DNA from: Paulinella micropora
Lineage: Eukaryota; Cercozoa; Imbricatea; Euglyphida; Paulinellidae
DNA: 24,213 nucleotides
Direction of reading: 5' to 3'
Assembly (NCBI GenBank): GCA_019918135.1
Contig: WBZZ01000377.1
Span: 1-24,213 of the forward strand
The position numbers and the translations under genes were made by a program. The notes beneath the pieces were generated by a model. It saw nothing but the letters and a program-made list of their open reading frames with translations, ran no database searches and was not told where the DNA came from. Below, piece by piece: positions 1 to 7,496 of this stretch. The stretch's first letter is position 1. The number at the start of each line of letters is the position of its first letter.

Positions 1-177
1 GTTGATATACACACAGGTAAAATTAACATTTAATCCAGATTGTATGCAGTAGATGCAGTTTTCTTTTTTGTTGTTGTAGTCTCTATTTAAAATGTAGAAA
101 TCGCAAGCCGTGCGACTTAGCACAAATGGTAATACAAACAATAATATTAATAAACATATATTAACCAGCCTTTTCTT
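1..177 (-). CDS. Membrane segment plus Cys-rich ectodomain, continuation of the preceding frame, cut by window edge
   Basis: On the minus strand, the frame from 177 down to 1 is open with no stop and no ATG. It reads a strongly hydrophobic helix (LVNICLLILLFVLPFVL), then a short Cys-containing domain with at least four Cys (ACDFY, NCIYC, FTCVY). This is the pattern of a signal anchor followed by a disulfide-rich outer domain. It is in the -1 frame relative to the 371-147 frame and overlaps its last codons, so it is most simply the same gene after a one-base deletion in the AAAAGAAAAGG tract. The 3' end lies outside the window. The function is unknown; a virion or infected-cell membrane protein is a guess from context. 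Confidence 0.45.
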
Positions 178-371
178 TTACTATATTGTTTGTAAATCGT
201 CTCCCGTTGCTTATCCGTCAGTGGCAGGCGGTAAAGTATATTTTCGGGTTTTCTAAAAACGGCAGGGTTTCTATTTACTAAGTTTTGATTAATGCGGATG
301 TTGTCTATCTCTTTGCCGAGTTTTTCCAATTCTTCAAGTTGTTGTTCGTCTTTACTTTTTTCTTTATCCAT
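147..371 (-). CDS. Small PLV protein, N-terminal part of a probable membrane protein (frameshifted)
   Basis: The frame beginning at the ATG at 371 encodes 74 residues, rich in Glu/Lys with a short coiled-coil-like stretch (EEQ/LEELEKLGKEI region) followed by a basic segment. I prefer this ATG to longer upstream options because it is preceded by a TTATATAA motif and lies back-to-back with the plus-strand gene starting at 393. Near its 3' end, around 170-178, the adjacent -1 frame becomes strongly protein-like (hydrophobic segment, then Cys-rich) and runs to the window edge. This frame is therefore probably only the cytoplasmic part of a larger membrane protein, interrupted by a one-base loss in an A-rich run. 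I do not recognise the family. Small membrane proteins are common in PLVs and virophages; that is context, not homology. Confidence 0.55.
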   Translation of the reverse strand: MDKEKSKDEQQLEELEKLGKEIDNIRINQNLVNRNPAVFRKPENILYRLPLTDKQRETIYKQYSKRKGWLIYVY

Positions 372-392
372 ATTATATAACAGGAAATATAA
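372..392. promoter_or_regulatory. Compact bidirectional promoter between divergent PLV genes
   Basis: Only 21 bp separate two divergent ATGs (371 minus, 393 plus). The gap contains TTATATAAC, readable as a TATA-like box on both strands. Similar A/T-only motifs precede other genes of this element (before 3996, 6405, 7249, 8626 and 8676). The role is inferred from position and recurrence. Confidence 0.45.
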
Positions 393-560
393 ATGGCCAA
401 ACAGAAAAAAAAAGACAATCCCTCTTTGGCGGAAGTATACGAAGGAGAAGAGTGGCATGTCCCTCACTACAACTTCAACGGCCCCGGAACGGACTTGCGG
501 AACAGATTTAGATTAGACTACAAGGGCAAAATCGGGACAGCATCTTATCATCTACCATAA
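393..560 (+). CDS. N-terminal fragment of a phospholipase A2-like virion protein (frameshifted)
   Basis: The ATG at 393 opens a 55-codon frame ending at TAA 558-560. After a Lys-rich start, residues 26-33 read YNFNGPGT, matching the calcium-loop signature (Y-x-GPG-T/N) of parvovirus-type PLA2 domains. These also occur at the start of minor virion proteins in many PLVs. The expected second half, a P/N-x-x-D...HD segment, is present downstream but in the -1 frame: the frame open from 512 reads INKIDYEAIRHDLMH at about 557-601, with the His-Asp pair at 587-592. The two halves overlap at 512-560 and no canonical slippery heptamer is seen there, so a one-base deletion (mutation or sequencing error) is more likely than programmed frameshifting. 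In the family, such domains open membranes during entry. Confidence 0.6.
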   Translation: MAKQKKKDNPSLAEVYEGEEWHVPHYNFNGPGTDLRNRFRLDYKGKIGTASYHLP

Positions 561-595
561 ATAAGATTGATTATGAAGCGATACGACACGACCTC

Positions 596-2365
596 ATGCA
601 CATGTCGCCTGACGATATGGTTCAACATTTTTCCGATAGAGATTATGTAAAAAATGTAGGTGCTAACATGAATTTCCACAACATGGGATCCGCTTTGTTG
701 AGCGTGAATGCTGTCGGTGGTAAAGCACTGGCGAAGGCGGTATATGAGTTGTCTAAAATCTATGCTCCTATTAAGTATCCATTAAGTAAGCGAAGGCAGA
801 TCGCGGAGGAAATCGCACTCATGATGCGAGAATGGAAGACGAGCACAGATGTTCTTAAATATCTGGTTGTAAAATTTCCATCCTTGTTTGGAGGCACAAC
901 AACGAGAAGGTTAGCAGGAGTGGCGAGTAGAAGACACATGGAGCGAGTATGGAGTGAATTGCACGGGAAACTCAAATTTTTATTCGGTGGGTCTGCCTTG
1001 GCATTTTTTCAAGGGAAGAAATTTGTATCGTTTCCTTTGTTAATGGTGTATGGTTCTACCATTGATTTGCCAGAAAAAGTGAAAAAAGTAAAATCATGGG
1101 TTGATGCGGTGATGGAAAAATATGACAAATACTTGGCAGATGTAGGATATTTTGACGAGAATGGTGATTTCGTGATAAAAAAGAATATTGACAAATACAA
1201 AGCAGAGGATGATTACAAAGACTTTTTCTTGGACTGGACTACATATGTTTCTAAAGTTGGTTCTAATTATAAAACGGGGTTTCTAAACGAAGCAGAATTA
1301 GCAAGAGTATCTAACATAGAAACTACAAATGAATTAGAACAGGTATCAGTTGAAGAGTCAATAGAGGTTGAAGTTAGCAATATTGCAAATAATATAGAAA
1401 ATCTTTATTCCTCAGTAAAACCAATAGCAGAAAGAATTGCAGAAACTACATTTGCTTCCATATCGCCTACTCCGTCGCCAGAAATTCTTAAATCCGTTGA
1501 ACCCATATTATCTCAATCTGTATCGCCTAGCCCGTCAAAATCCGTTGAACCGCTACCATCAGCATCAAATACAGAAAATAATAATAATAATAATAATAAT
1601 AATATTCATAATAATATACCAGAAGTAAAAATGGCTGAAGTACAACCACAGGCACCACCACCACGGGAAAAAATAGTAGATGTCGCGGGAAGAAAAACTG
1701 CCAGACATTCCATTGATGAATTACTGAAAGAATTTCCGCCCGAAGTCCAAGACCGCATCAAACAAGACTATGTCGACATAGTTAGCAAAGGAAGCGGTAA
1801 AAAATTAACTAGTAAAAAGTTTCAAAAGGAAGCGGATATTGACAGCATTGAAAGAGTGCTTAGCAGAGACCATAAGATAAAGATGGGAGATCTGGATAAA
1901 TATCGTGATGAATTGTTTACCAAACTTCATAATGACCTTTATGGAAAATTATCGCAACACCAACAACATTCATATCACGAGTATTCAACCGCGAAAATAA
2001 TCAGTTCAATTCAAGACGAAGACCAAAAAAAAGAAGTAAGGACTAATATTGCCAAATTACAACAAGTGTATAAGCCATTGAAGGAAGGTAAACTTGAGGA
2101 GGCAGAGGCGGTAAGATTGGCCGATATATACAATAGAGCGGTAACTTCTTATGTTAACGGAAAGAAAGACGAAGGAAATTCCTTTTACGAGCAATTGAAA
2201 CAAGTAAACCCCCGCCAAGTAATCAACCACCACCACTTGAGCCACAGGCACAACCTAAGCCACAACTGCCACCAAAGAAACAACCTAAGCCACAACCTAA
2301 GCAACCACCACCGCAATCGCAACCGAACCCGCCACCGCCACCACCCGAAGGGGAGGATGAAGTAA
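596..2365 (+). CDS. Main part of the PLA2-containing PLV virion protein
   Basis: This 589-codon frame starts at an internal ATG; the frame is open from 512 and its first residues (HDLMHMSPDD) follow directly on the PLA2-like HD motif. Next come a mainly helical region (about 30-200), a low-complexity hinge with SPTPSP / SVSPSPS repeats and a run of nine Asn (AAT repeat near 1579-1605), and a charged helical region with coiled-coil character (about 350-535). From about 2207 the encoded residues become His/Arg/Asn junk, while the -1 frame reads a Pro/Gln-rich linker, so the true protein switches frame at the AAACCCCC tract. With the 393 start and the 2527-3069 region, the intact protein would be about 890 residues, upstream of and nearly abutting the packaging ATPase. 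It is likely a minor structural or entry protein; that role is inferred. Confidence 0.6.
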   Translation: MHMSPDDMVQHFSDRDYVKNVGANMNFHNMGSALLSVNAVGGKALAKAVYELSKIYAPIKYPLSKRRQIAEEIALMMREWKTSTDVLKYLVVKFPSLFGGTTTRRLAGVASRRHMERVWSELHGKLKFLFGGSALAFFQGKKFVSFPLLMVYGSTIDLPEKVKKVKSWVDAVMEKYDKYLADVGYFDENGDFVIKKNIDKYKAEDDYKDFFLDWTTYVSKVGSNYKTGFLNEAELARVSNIETTNELEQVSVEESIEVEVSNIANNIENLYSSVKPIAERIAETTFASISPTPSPEILKSVEPILSQSVSPSPSKSVEPLPSASNTENNNNNNNNNIHNNIPEVKMAEVQPQAPPPREKIVDVAGRKTARHSIDELLKEFPPEVQDRIKQDYVDIVSKGSGKKLTSKKFQKEADIDSIERVLSRDHKIKMGDLDKYRDELFTKLHNDLYGKLSQHQQHSYHEYSTAKIISSIQDEDQKKEVRTNIAKLQQVYKPLKEGKLEEAEAVRLADIYNRAVTSYVNGKKDEGNSFYEQLKQVNPRQVINHHHLSHRHNLSHNCHQRNNLSHNLSNHHRNRNRTRHRHHPKGRMK

Positions 2366-2526
2366 AAGCACCAGAACCAGAAGAAAACACACAGACTGGA
2401 ACTTATCTTAGTGGCACAAAAGCGGGACTTCCATTCGTTGAAAAAAGTGCTAATATTAATGACCCAGCATACAAGGAATATGCGGAAAGCAAAGACCCAG
2501 ACCCAAACACTACACCAAATCAATCC

Positions 2527-3069
2527 ATGGTTGATTCTATGAGGGCGATTGATGAGTTGGTTGATAGACTTATCGGGAAAACACCAGCAGAACAACGGAG
2601 GGAATTGATTAATCTTGCCCGCTTTACTATGCCGTCCGACCCGAATGGAGGAATTGGAACAACTAAAACCAATATTCTAATCAAAGGAAATAAGGAGCGA
2701 TCAGATCGTGTGCTTGATGCTCCTATGTATGAGTTGCACGATAACACCCAGTTTGGAAACACTAACAATAACATGATGATAAATCGTTATAACAGGGCAG
2801 TTATTGTTAAGAGAGTGTCGGAGAAGGTAAGAATGCCGTCCGTTAAGGCTAGAATGATTAAGAACTTCAAAGCAGAAATTCCGCCACAAGTGCAAACTAG
2901 AGCAGAAAGAAAAGATTTTAAACCATTGATTAATCCCCAGTCTGACTATTCTTTTGGAAGCCCATACTCGCCATTCTTCAACAACTATGCACACCCGCCC
3001 ATGCCTTATGGTGTTGAATATGATAATTATAGATACAATCAAAACTATTTTCTCAATGCTGAAGTATAA
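2527..3069 (+). CDS. C-terminal part of the PLA2-containing PLV virion protein
   Basis: The frame is open from about 2157 to the TAA at 3067-3069; 2527 is merely the first ATG in it. From about 2207 it reads a Pro/Gln-rich linker (PPPSNQPPPLEPQAQPKPQ), an acidic stretch, then an ordered-looking region (GTYLSGTKAGLPFVEKSANI onward), and ends in a Tyr/Asn/Pro-rich tail (YSPFFNNY, NYRYNQNYFL). Continuity of composition with the upstream frame, and the lack of any promoter-like gap, indicate one gene interrupted by a -1 shift at the C5 tract near 2209-2213. The stop codon is 2 nt before the ATPase ATG at 3072, indicating tight gene packing. No function is recognised for this region alone. Confidence 0.5.
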   Translation: MVDSMRAIDELVDRLIGKTPAEQRRELINLARFTMPSDPNGGIGTTKTNILIKGNKERSDRVLDAPMYELHDNTQFGNTNNNMMINRYNRAVIVKRVSEKVRMPSVKARMIKNFKAEIPPQVQTRAERKDFKPLINPQSDYSFGSPYSPFFNNYAHPPMPYGVEYDNYRYNQNYFLNAEV

Positions 3070-3071
3070 TA

Positions 3072-3941
3072 ATGAAACGAGGACTTAGACCAAATAGACT
3101 ACCACGAAAAACACTTTTACGAACGGCACTTGAAGGCAGTAAGATTGATGAATTACACGAAAATGAATTTCAAGTCAGCCGTCCAGTCATAACGGAATTA
3201 CCCAAAAAAGAACAAAAATTTAAAAAAGGTTTGAAAATTGAGGCAATAGAGTCCGAGCGGGATAGTGTCAAAGAGAAACCACTTCAAAGGGGAAACATCC
3301 TTCCGGGGATGGGGCTATTCATCATTTGTGGTGCTACGGGCAGTGGCAAGTCCGTTATGATCGCCAACCTGCTAGGTAATAAACACATGCTTAAGGGCTG
3401 GTGGGACGAGATTTATATGTTTTTTTTATCTCCTTCTAAGATGCTTACGGATGTTTTGAAATTGAAAGACGACCATATCATACGAGAGGACAAGCCAGAA
3501 TTATTGCGACGAATATTTGACGAACAGAAAAGCAAAATAGAGGCGAAGGGATACGAAAAAGCACCAAAGATATTAATCATTTGTGATGATGTGGCACAAT
3601 CCCGCAAGTTTCTTAAACACGAAGTATTACAAGAAATCGCTTTCGCTTCAACACATGCCAAAGTATCCGTATGGATAACGACACAATCATACATGCAAAT
3701 TCCCCGCAATGTAAGAATAAATGCCCATTATATTGCCATATTTTCGGGTGTGAAACGATCGGAGATTGAACGAATAAAAGCGGAGCATGAAAGTCAATAT
3801 CTGACTGATAAAGAGATGGATGTGCTTATTAGACATGCCACAGCGGAGCCTTATTCTTTTCTATTCATTAACAATAGAATAGCGGATAAGCGACAGGTAT
3901 TCAGGAAGAACTTTGATATCATTTTACACTTAAAAACTTGA
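3072..3941 (+). CDS. Genome packaging ATPase, FtsK/HerA superfamily (A32-like)
   Basis: This 289-residue protein has a clear Walker A motif GATGSGKS at residues 87-94, preceded by the hydrophobic strand GLFIIC. The Walker B is KILIICDD at about 167-174, with the acidic pair typical of this superfamily, followed by a sensor-like strand ending ITTQ at about 203-206. Length and motif spacing fit the DNA-packaging ATPases of polintons, PLVs, virophages and nucleocytoviruses, which pump the genome into the preformed capsid. The first 80 residues are basic and probably disordered. The gene is intact and is one of the most reliable PLV hallmarks here, lying upstream of the capsid genes as in many PLVs. 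The start at 3072 follows the previous stop by 2 nt. Confidence 0.93.
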   Translation: MKRGLRPNRLPRKTLLRTALEGSKIDELHENEFQVSRPVITELPKKEQKFKKGLKIEAIESERDSVKEKPLQRGNILPGMGLFIICGATGSGKSVMIANLLGNKHMLKGWWDEIYMFFLSPSKMLTDVLKLKDDHIIREDKPELLRRIFDEQKSKIEAKGYEKAPKILIICDDVAQSRKFLKHEVLQEIAFASTHAKVSVWITTQSYMQIPRNVRINAHYIAIFSGVKRSEIERIKAEHESQYLTDKEMDVLIRHATAEPYSFLFINNRIADKRQVFRKNFDIILHLKT

Positions 3942-3995
3942 AGTAAGGCTAATTAGTTTTAAAAGCAATTTTTTTATATTTATTAATAATATAAT

Positions 3996-4451
3996 ATGAG
4001 CACTAGGTTATTTACGACAACTTACAACCAAGCAGTGAGTATTTACCGCCAACAGAATGGCATTAAAGGAATGTATACCATCAAGAAAGGCACACCAAAA
4101 TATGAGGGAGTAATCCAAATACACAACAAAATCAAGTCTGGCGAAATTCCATCGCAACTTAAGCCAAGAGCACCAAGAAAAAAGAAAATACAAGCACCTT
4201 CTAACCCCTCGCCCATTGAAACATCGGCACCGCCAGTTGATTTATCATTGAATAGAAAGACAGCAGAACTACTGCCAAATCCTATCACAAATACTACACC
4301 ACCGCCAAGTGCCAAACCAGTGGAAATGACACCAGACGGAGAGTGGGATAAAATCGCGAGAGACTTGGATGAGCGAATGAGTAAATCGGCCTCATACAAC
4401 AAACTAGTTAATATAATTAAATTTATGAAAGAGAATAATATCCCTTGTTAG
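3996..4451 (+). CDS. Unknown PLV protein with Pro-rich middle
   Basis: The encoded protein has 151 residues. The N-terminal 50 residues look folded (TTYNQAVSIYRQQ, then MYTIKKGTPKYEGVIQIHNKI). A Lys/Pro-rich disordered region follows (PRAPRKKKIQAPSNPSP), then a helical C-terminus (WDKIARDLDERM, LVNIIKFMKENN). The segment just before the ATG contains AATAATATAAT, the element's usual promoter-like motif. It lies between the packaging ATPase and the capsid genes, so a virion or assembly role is plausible. I see no catalytic triad of an adenovirus-type (C5) protease, an enzyme often encoded near here in polintons. No confident family assignment. Confidence 0.6.
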   Translation: MSTRLFTTTYNQAVSIYRQQNGIKGMYTIKKGTPKYEGVIQIHNKIKSGEIPSQLKPRAPRKKKIQAPSNPSPIETSAPPVDLSLNRKTAELLPNPITNTTPPPSAKPVEMTPDGEWDKIARDLDERMSKSASYNKLVNIIKFMKENNIPC

Positions 4452-4465
4452 TATATATACGGAGG

Positions 4466-4870
4466 ATGATTAAAAACACCCGCGCGGCGAACAAGTTATC
4501 TGGCGAATTCATCAATAAACTAAACGAAGCAAACAGACAAACTAGCGATGCAATGCAATTGAACCATTTTGAATTGTGGTCTGACAAAGGAGCACCATTA
4601 GTCAATCAAGACCTTACGGATTATTCTAATTTATACCCAGTGCCGACTTATGACTTGCAGAGCATGTTGCCAGATGTCAGCGACAAAGGAACCACAGATG
4701 TTGTTGATTTAGATACTGCCGTGTCTAGTTTGAAATTTTTACAAAAAGCAGTGAAGAGTGCAACTTCCCGAGAGTATCAACTTGATAGCAGAGAAGGCCG
4801 TGATACCACCTTAGCCTCAATACAAGGTGATGTAAGAAAAATAAAAAATGTGTTTTTGCCCGATGAATAA
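4466..4870 (+). CDS. Unknown small PLV protein
   Basis: A 134-residue protein from the ATG at 4466, which follows TATATATACGGAGG; the frame is open a few codons further upstream but without ATG. It is mostly polar and predicted helical, with a Lys/Arg-rich start (MIKNTRAANKL), an acidic central region (LPDVSDKGTTDVVDLDTA) and a helical C-terminus (SLKFLQKAVKSATSREYQL). It begins 15 nt after the stop of the preceding gene and ends 67 nt before the major capsid gene. It has no transmembrane segment or Cys motifs. The family is not recognised; the position suggests a virion-associated or scaffold-like protein. Confidence 0.6.
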   Translation: MIKNTRAANKLSGEFINKLNEANRQTSDAMQLNHFELWSDKGAPLVNQDLTDYSNLYPVPTYDLQSMLPDVSDKGTTDVVDLDTAVSSLKFLQKAVKSATSREYQLDSREGRDTTLASIQGDVRKIKNVFLPDE

Positions 4871-4937
4871 CTCAATTAATTAAATTTGCAAATAATTATT
4901 TTTTATCGCATAAATATAAGTCCGAGCCTTTACAATC

Positions 4938-6362
4938 ATGAGTGAAACAAAAGACATGAAGAACACGGAGGAGTTGATGTCCCTCAACAACCTCAAGTAT
5001 GAGTTGCCAGCAAATCTGGCGCTCACTGAGCAGGGGAGCATCTTTAAGAAGAACTTCTCCGATCAGCAGACTTATGCCAGTTCGTCTGGGACTGAAATGA
5101 TTTTTACACTACAGGCAAGCACTGATTTTGTTTATGGAAAGAATTGCTATTTGTCGTTTGACATTAAAGCAGATGGTGCTGATACTAAAGCACACAATAA
5201 TTGTGCCATTGGTTTTCAGAACACTCCCGCGACTGCTATTTTTGAAAGATTTTTGTTGGAAAGTAAGGATGGTAGCGAACTTGAACGAATTGAAGATTTG
5301 AACAAGATGGTGCGAAATATTCTCCCGTGGCACTGTCCTTTTGATTATCGTCGGCAGGCACAGATGGCGGGACAGAGAGAAAATGTTGAAATTAATCAGA
5401 CGGGTGATATTGCATCGACTTCCGTGACAGATTTTGCACTCAATACTATTACTGCATGTGCTACTGGCCAATTTTTGAGAGTTTGTATTCCTCTCCATTA
5501 CTTTTCGGGAGTGTTTAATGAAGAAACTCTCATTCCTCCCTCTTTGATTAGTAGTATGAGACTTCGTTTGACATTTGCTCCGCCACAGGAAGCATTAACG
5601 ATTATCGGAAGTAGTAATGGTCAGGTTCCAGAAGATTTTACCGCGGCTGCTCTCACTTTCACCGTATCAAACCCAGTTGTAATGTTGGAAACCTTCTCTC
5701 TTGCTCCCGCTGTGCAGAGAAATATTCTTGAACAGATGGGTAGCAAGGATGGTCTCCCATACACTTATGAAACATATTACAACCAAAAGGCTAATCCTGG
5801 TACAACCGCTGAATTTAATCTTCAAGTAAATAAGACCGTTGCTCGTGCTCAGTGCTTGTATGTTGTAACTCAAAATGTGCTCCCCGATAGTGCTGAAATT
5901 GATAACTTGGGAACTACTCAAATGCCTTATAGGCAGTATCAGTGCCGTATTGGCGATTGGTATGCCCCGCAACAGAAGATGGATATTGGAGGAAGTACCG
6001 ATGATCTTGCCTCAGTTCAACGAGGATGTGCCGAATTGTATATTAACAATCTCCAAGCGACTATGGGCATTCGTGATGCTTACATGTCTTCGTCTGTTTC
6101 TCTTGAAAACTTTCGCAAGTGGTATTCTCTTTCGGGCAAAACAGGGCTTACATCCAACTCAGGATTTGCAACCATTATCCAAACTCTTAACCAATCGCCA
6201 CACATTAGTGCATCTGGTGTTGCAGTTAATAACTCGCGAACTGCGGAAGTTACTCTTCGTTATGCTGATAATTACAAGACCGTAAATAAAGCCATCACCG
6301 CTTGGTTGAAGTACGTCAAAGTTGCTTCTATCTATCCCAGTAGATGTGTCGTAAAACAATAA
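4938..6362 (+). CDS. Major capsid protein, double jelly-roll PLV type
   Basis: This intact 474-residue protein is the right length for a double jelly-roll major capsid protein of PLVs and virophages. It is rich in beta-forming residues, has no membrane segments, and shows MCP-like patterns: an N-terminal arm ending in TEMIFTLQAS followed by NCYLSFDIKA; a conserved-looking WHCPFDYRRQ segment; and a second half with VMLETFSLAP, ARAQCLYVVTQ and a YRQYQCRIGDWY block. The gene sits two genes downstream of the packaging ATPase and immediately upstream of the minor capsid gene, the usual PLV order. The leader 4871-4937 is AT-rich with AATAATTATTTT. The jelly-roll assignment rests on pattern, length and context, since no alignment could be run. 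Confidence 0.85.
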   Translation: MSETKDMKNTEELMSLNNLKYELPANLALTEQGSIFKKNFSDQQTYASSSGTEMIFTLQASTDFVYGKNCYLSFDIKADGADTKAHNNCAIGFQNTPATAIFERFLLESKDGSELERIEDLNKMVRNILPWHCPFDYRRQAQMAGQRENVEINQTGDIASTSVTDFALNTITACATGQFLRVCIPLHYFSGVFNEETLIPPSLISSMRLRLTFAPPQEALTIIGSSNGQVPEDFTAAALTFTVSNPVVMLETFSLAPAVQRNILEQMGSKDGLPYTYETYYNQKANPGTTAEFNLQVNKTVARAQCLYVVTQNVLPDSAEIDNLGTTQMPYRQYQCRIGDWYAPQQKMDIGGSTDDLASVQRGCAELYINNLQATMGIRDAYMSSSVSLENFRKWYSLSGKTGLTSNSGFATIIQTLNQSPHISASGVAVNNSRTAEVTLRYADNYKTVNKAITAWLKYVKVASIYPSRCVVKQ

Positions 6363-6404
6363 AAAAATTAAAAATTAGAATAATATATAATTTATAATAT
6401 AGCA

Positions 6405-7202
6405 ATGTCATTTACAATCTCAAATCTTGAAGACGAAAAGCGAACCCGCAAAAATTTCCTCCTTCGTGTCTCCTCAAGCGATAAAACAGAATCCAAATCC
6501 GCTTCTACTCACAATGGCCGTTTCGTTGTTGATTTACCAGCAACTGGTCGTAATATTGATATAGTCAGTGCTTATGTCGTTAAGAGTATCTCTATCCCAA
6601 ATGTTTTCCCAAACATACCGAGTTATGCCAACACTCTCACATTGATTAAAACAACGGGATCGGCTACGAAAACGGCAATCGTAACAGAAAATCAATACAC
6701 CATTGATACATTTATTACCGCCCTTCAAACTGCGATTAATTCAGCAATTACCCCTAACTCCGTAGTTATAACTTTGAACTCCGTTAATAAATTGAATTTC
6801 GCTTTCACTGGTGATACGTATGCTTTTGATTATGATAATAGCACGATTAGAGACAAGATAGGACTAACTGCCGATATCTCGGCGGCAGCGAGTAGCACCA
6901 TGCAATCTATAGTCAATCTAATCGGTGAAACGGCCGTTTATGTCCATAGCCGTGCTTTAAATCAGTCTGGTTTAGTTGAAGCAAATGGTAATTTCTCTGT
7001 CGTTGGTAAATGTAATTTAGATAAGCCGTATGGAGTCCAGTGCTACTTTGAGAGTTCTAATGATGTTGCCGATTATGTGCCATTTAATACGACGAAAAGT
7101 TTAAGGTCTATTGATATTGTAATTAGAAATGCGGGCGGTGAAGTTTTGGAGGTTCCTGTCAATTTTGAAGTTAGTATTCTCTTAAAGGCGTATCATGCTT
7201 AA
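6405..7202 (+). CDS. Minor capsid (penton-like) protein
   Basis: An intact 265-residue beta-rich protein follows the MCP by 42 bp. Features typical of PLV minor capsid/penton proteins are visible: NGRFVVDLP then DIVSAYVVKSISIPNVFPNI near the start; ENQYTIDTFITALQTAINSA (the Y-x-I-x-x-F-x-x-x-L motif) in the middle; FAFDYDNSTIRDKIGL and LIGETAVYVHSRAL further on; and a C-terminal strand VNFEVSILLKAY. In the family, pentamers of this single jelly-roll protein occupy the capsid vertices. The upstream gap holds AATAATATATAATTTATAATATA, a strong example of the element's promoter-like motif. Assignment is from these patterns and from adjacency to the MCP. Confidence 0.75.
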   Translation: MSFTISNLEDEKRTRKNFLLRVSSSDKTESKSASTHNGRFVVDLPATGRNIDIVSAYVVKSISIPNVFPNIPSYANTLTLIKTTGSATKTAIVTENQYTIDTFITALQTAINSAITPNSVVITLNSVNKLNFAFTGDTYAFDYDNSTIRDKIGLTADISAAASSTMQSIVNLIGETAVYVHSRALNQSGLVEANGNFSVVGKCNLDKPYGVQCYFESSNDVADYVPFNTTKSLRSIDIVIRNAGGEVLEVPVNFEVSILLKAYHA

Positions 7203-7248
7203 TCCTATCGGTTTATTTACATTTGGACTATAATTTCCCTTATTATAT

Positions 7249-7476
7249 ATGATATTTTTGGACAATATAGATAAATTGTTTAAGTTGATAACGGCTGTCA
7301 ACGAGTGCCGTTTGAAACAAAAAAAATATATAATCCCGTGCGGGACTAATATGGATCAGTTTTATCGGTATCTAAGGAAATACCATGCACCAATTGTTGA
7401 GGAAATGACAAAAAAAACAAATATTAACAATCTAGCAGTAGAGATAGAAAAAAAGTTTGAAAGCCTGTATTTTTGA
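7249..7476 (+). CDS. Unknown small PLV protein
   Basis: The frame encodes 75 residues. The start ATG directly follows CTTATTATAT. The protein is helical and charged, with residues 1-25 amphipathic (FLDNIDKLFKLITAVNECRL) and a later TNINNLAVEIEKKFESL helix. It has two Cys but no recognisable zinc motif. It lies downstream of the minor capsid gene and converges on the fibre-like gene on the opposite strand, with only 20 bp between the stop codons. The family is not recognised. Confidence 0.55.
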   Translation: MIFLDNIDKLFKLITAVNECRLKQKKYIIPCGTNMDQFYRYLRKYHAPIVEEMTKKTNINNLAVEIEKKFESLYF

Positions 7477-7496
7477 AAGTGTGTATTTTTTTTTGT

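Noticed and set aside
3996..4451. Adenovirus-type maturation protease between the ATPase and capsid genes
   Set aside because: The position would suit it, but no His-Asp/Glu-Cys triad or matching length is seen; the middle of the protein is disordered Pro/Lys-rich sequence.
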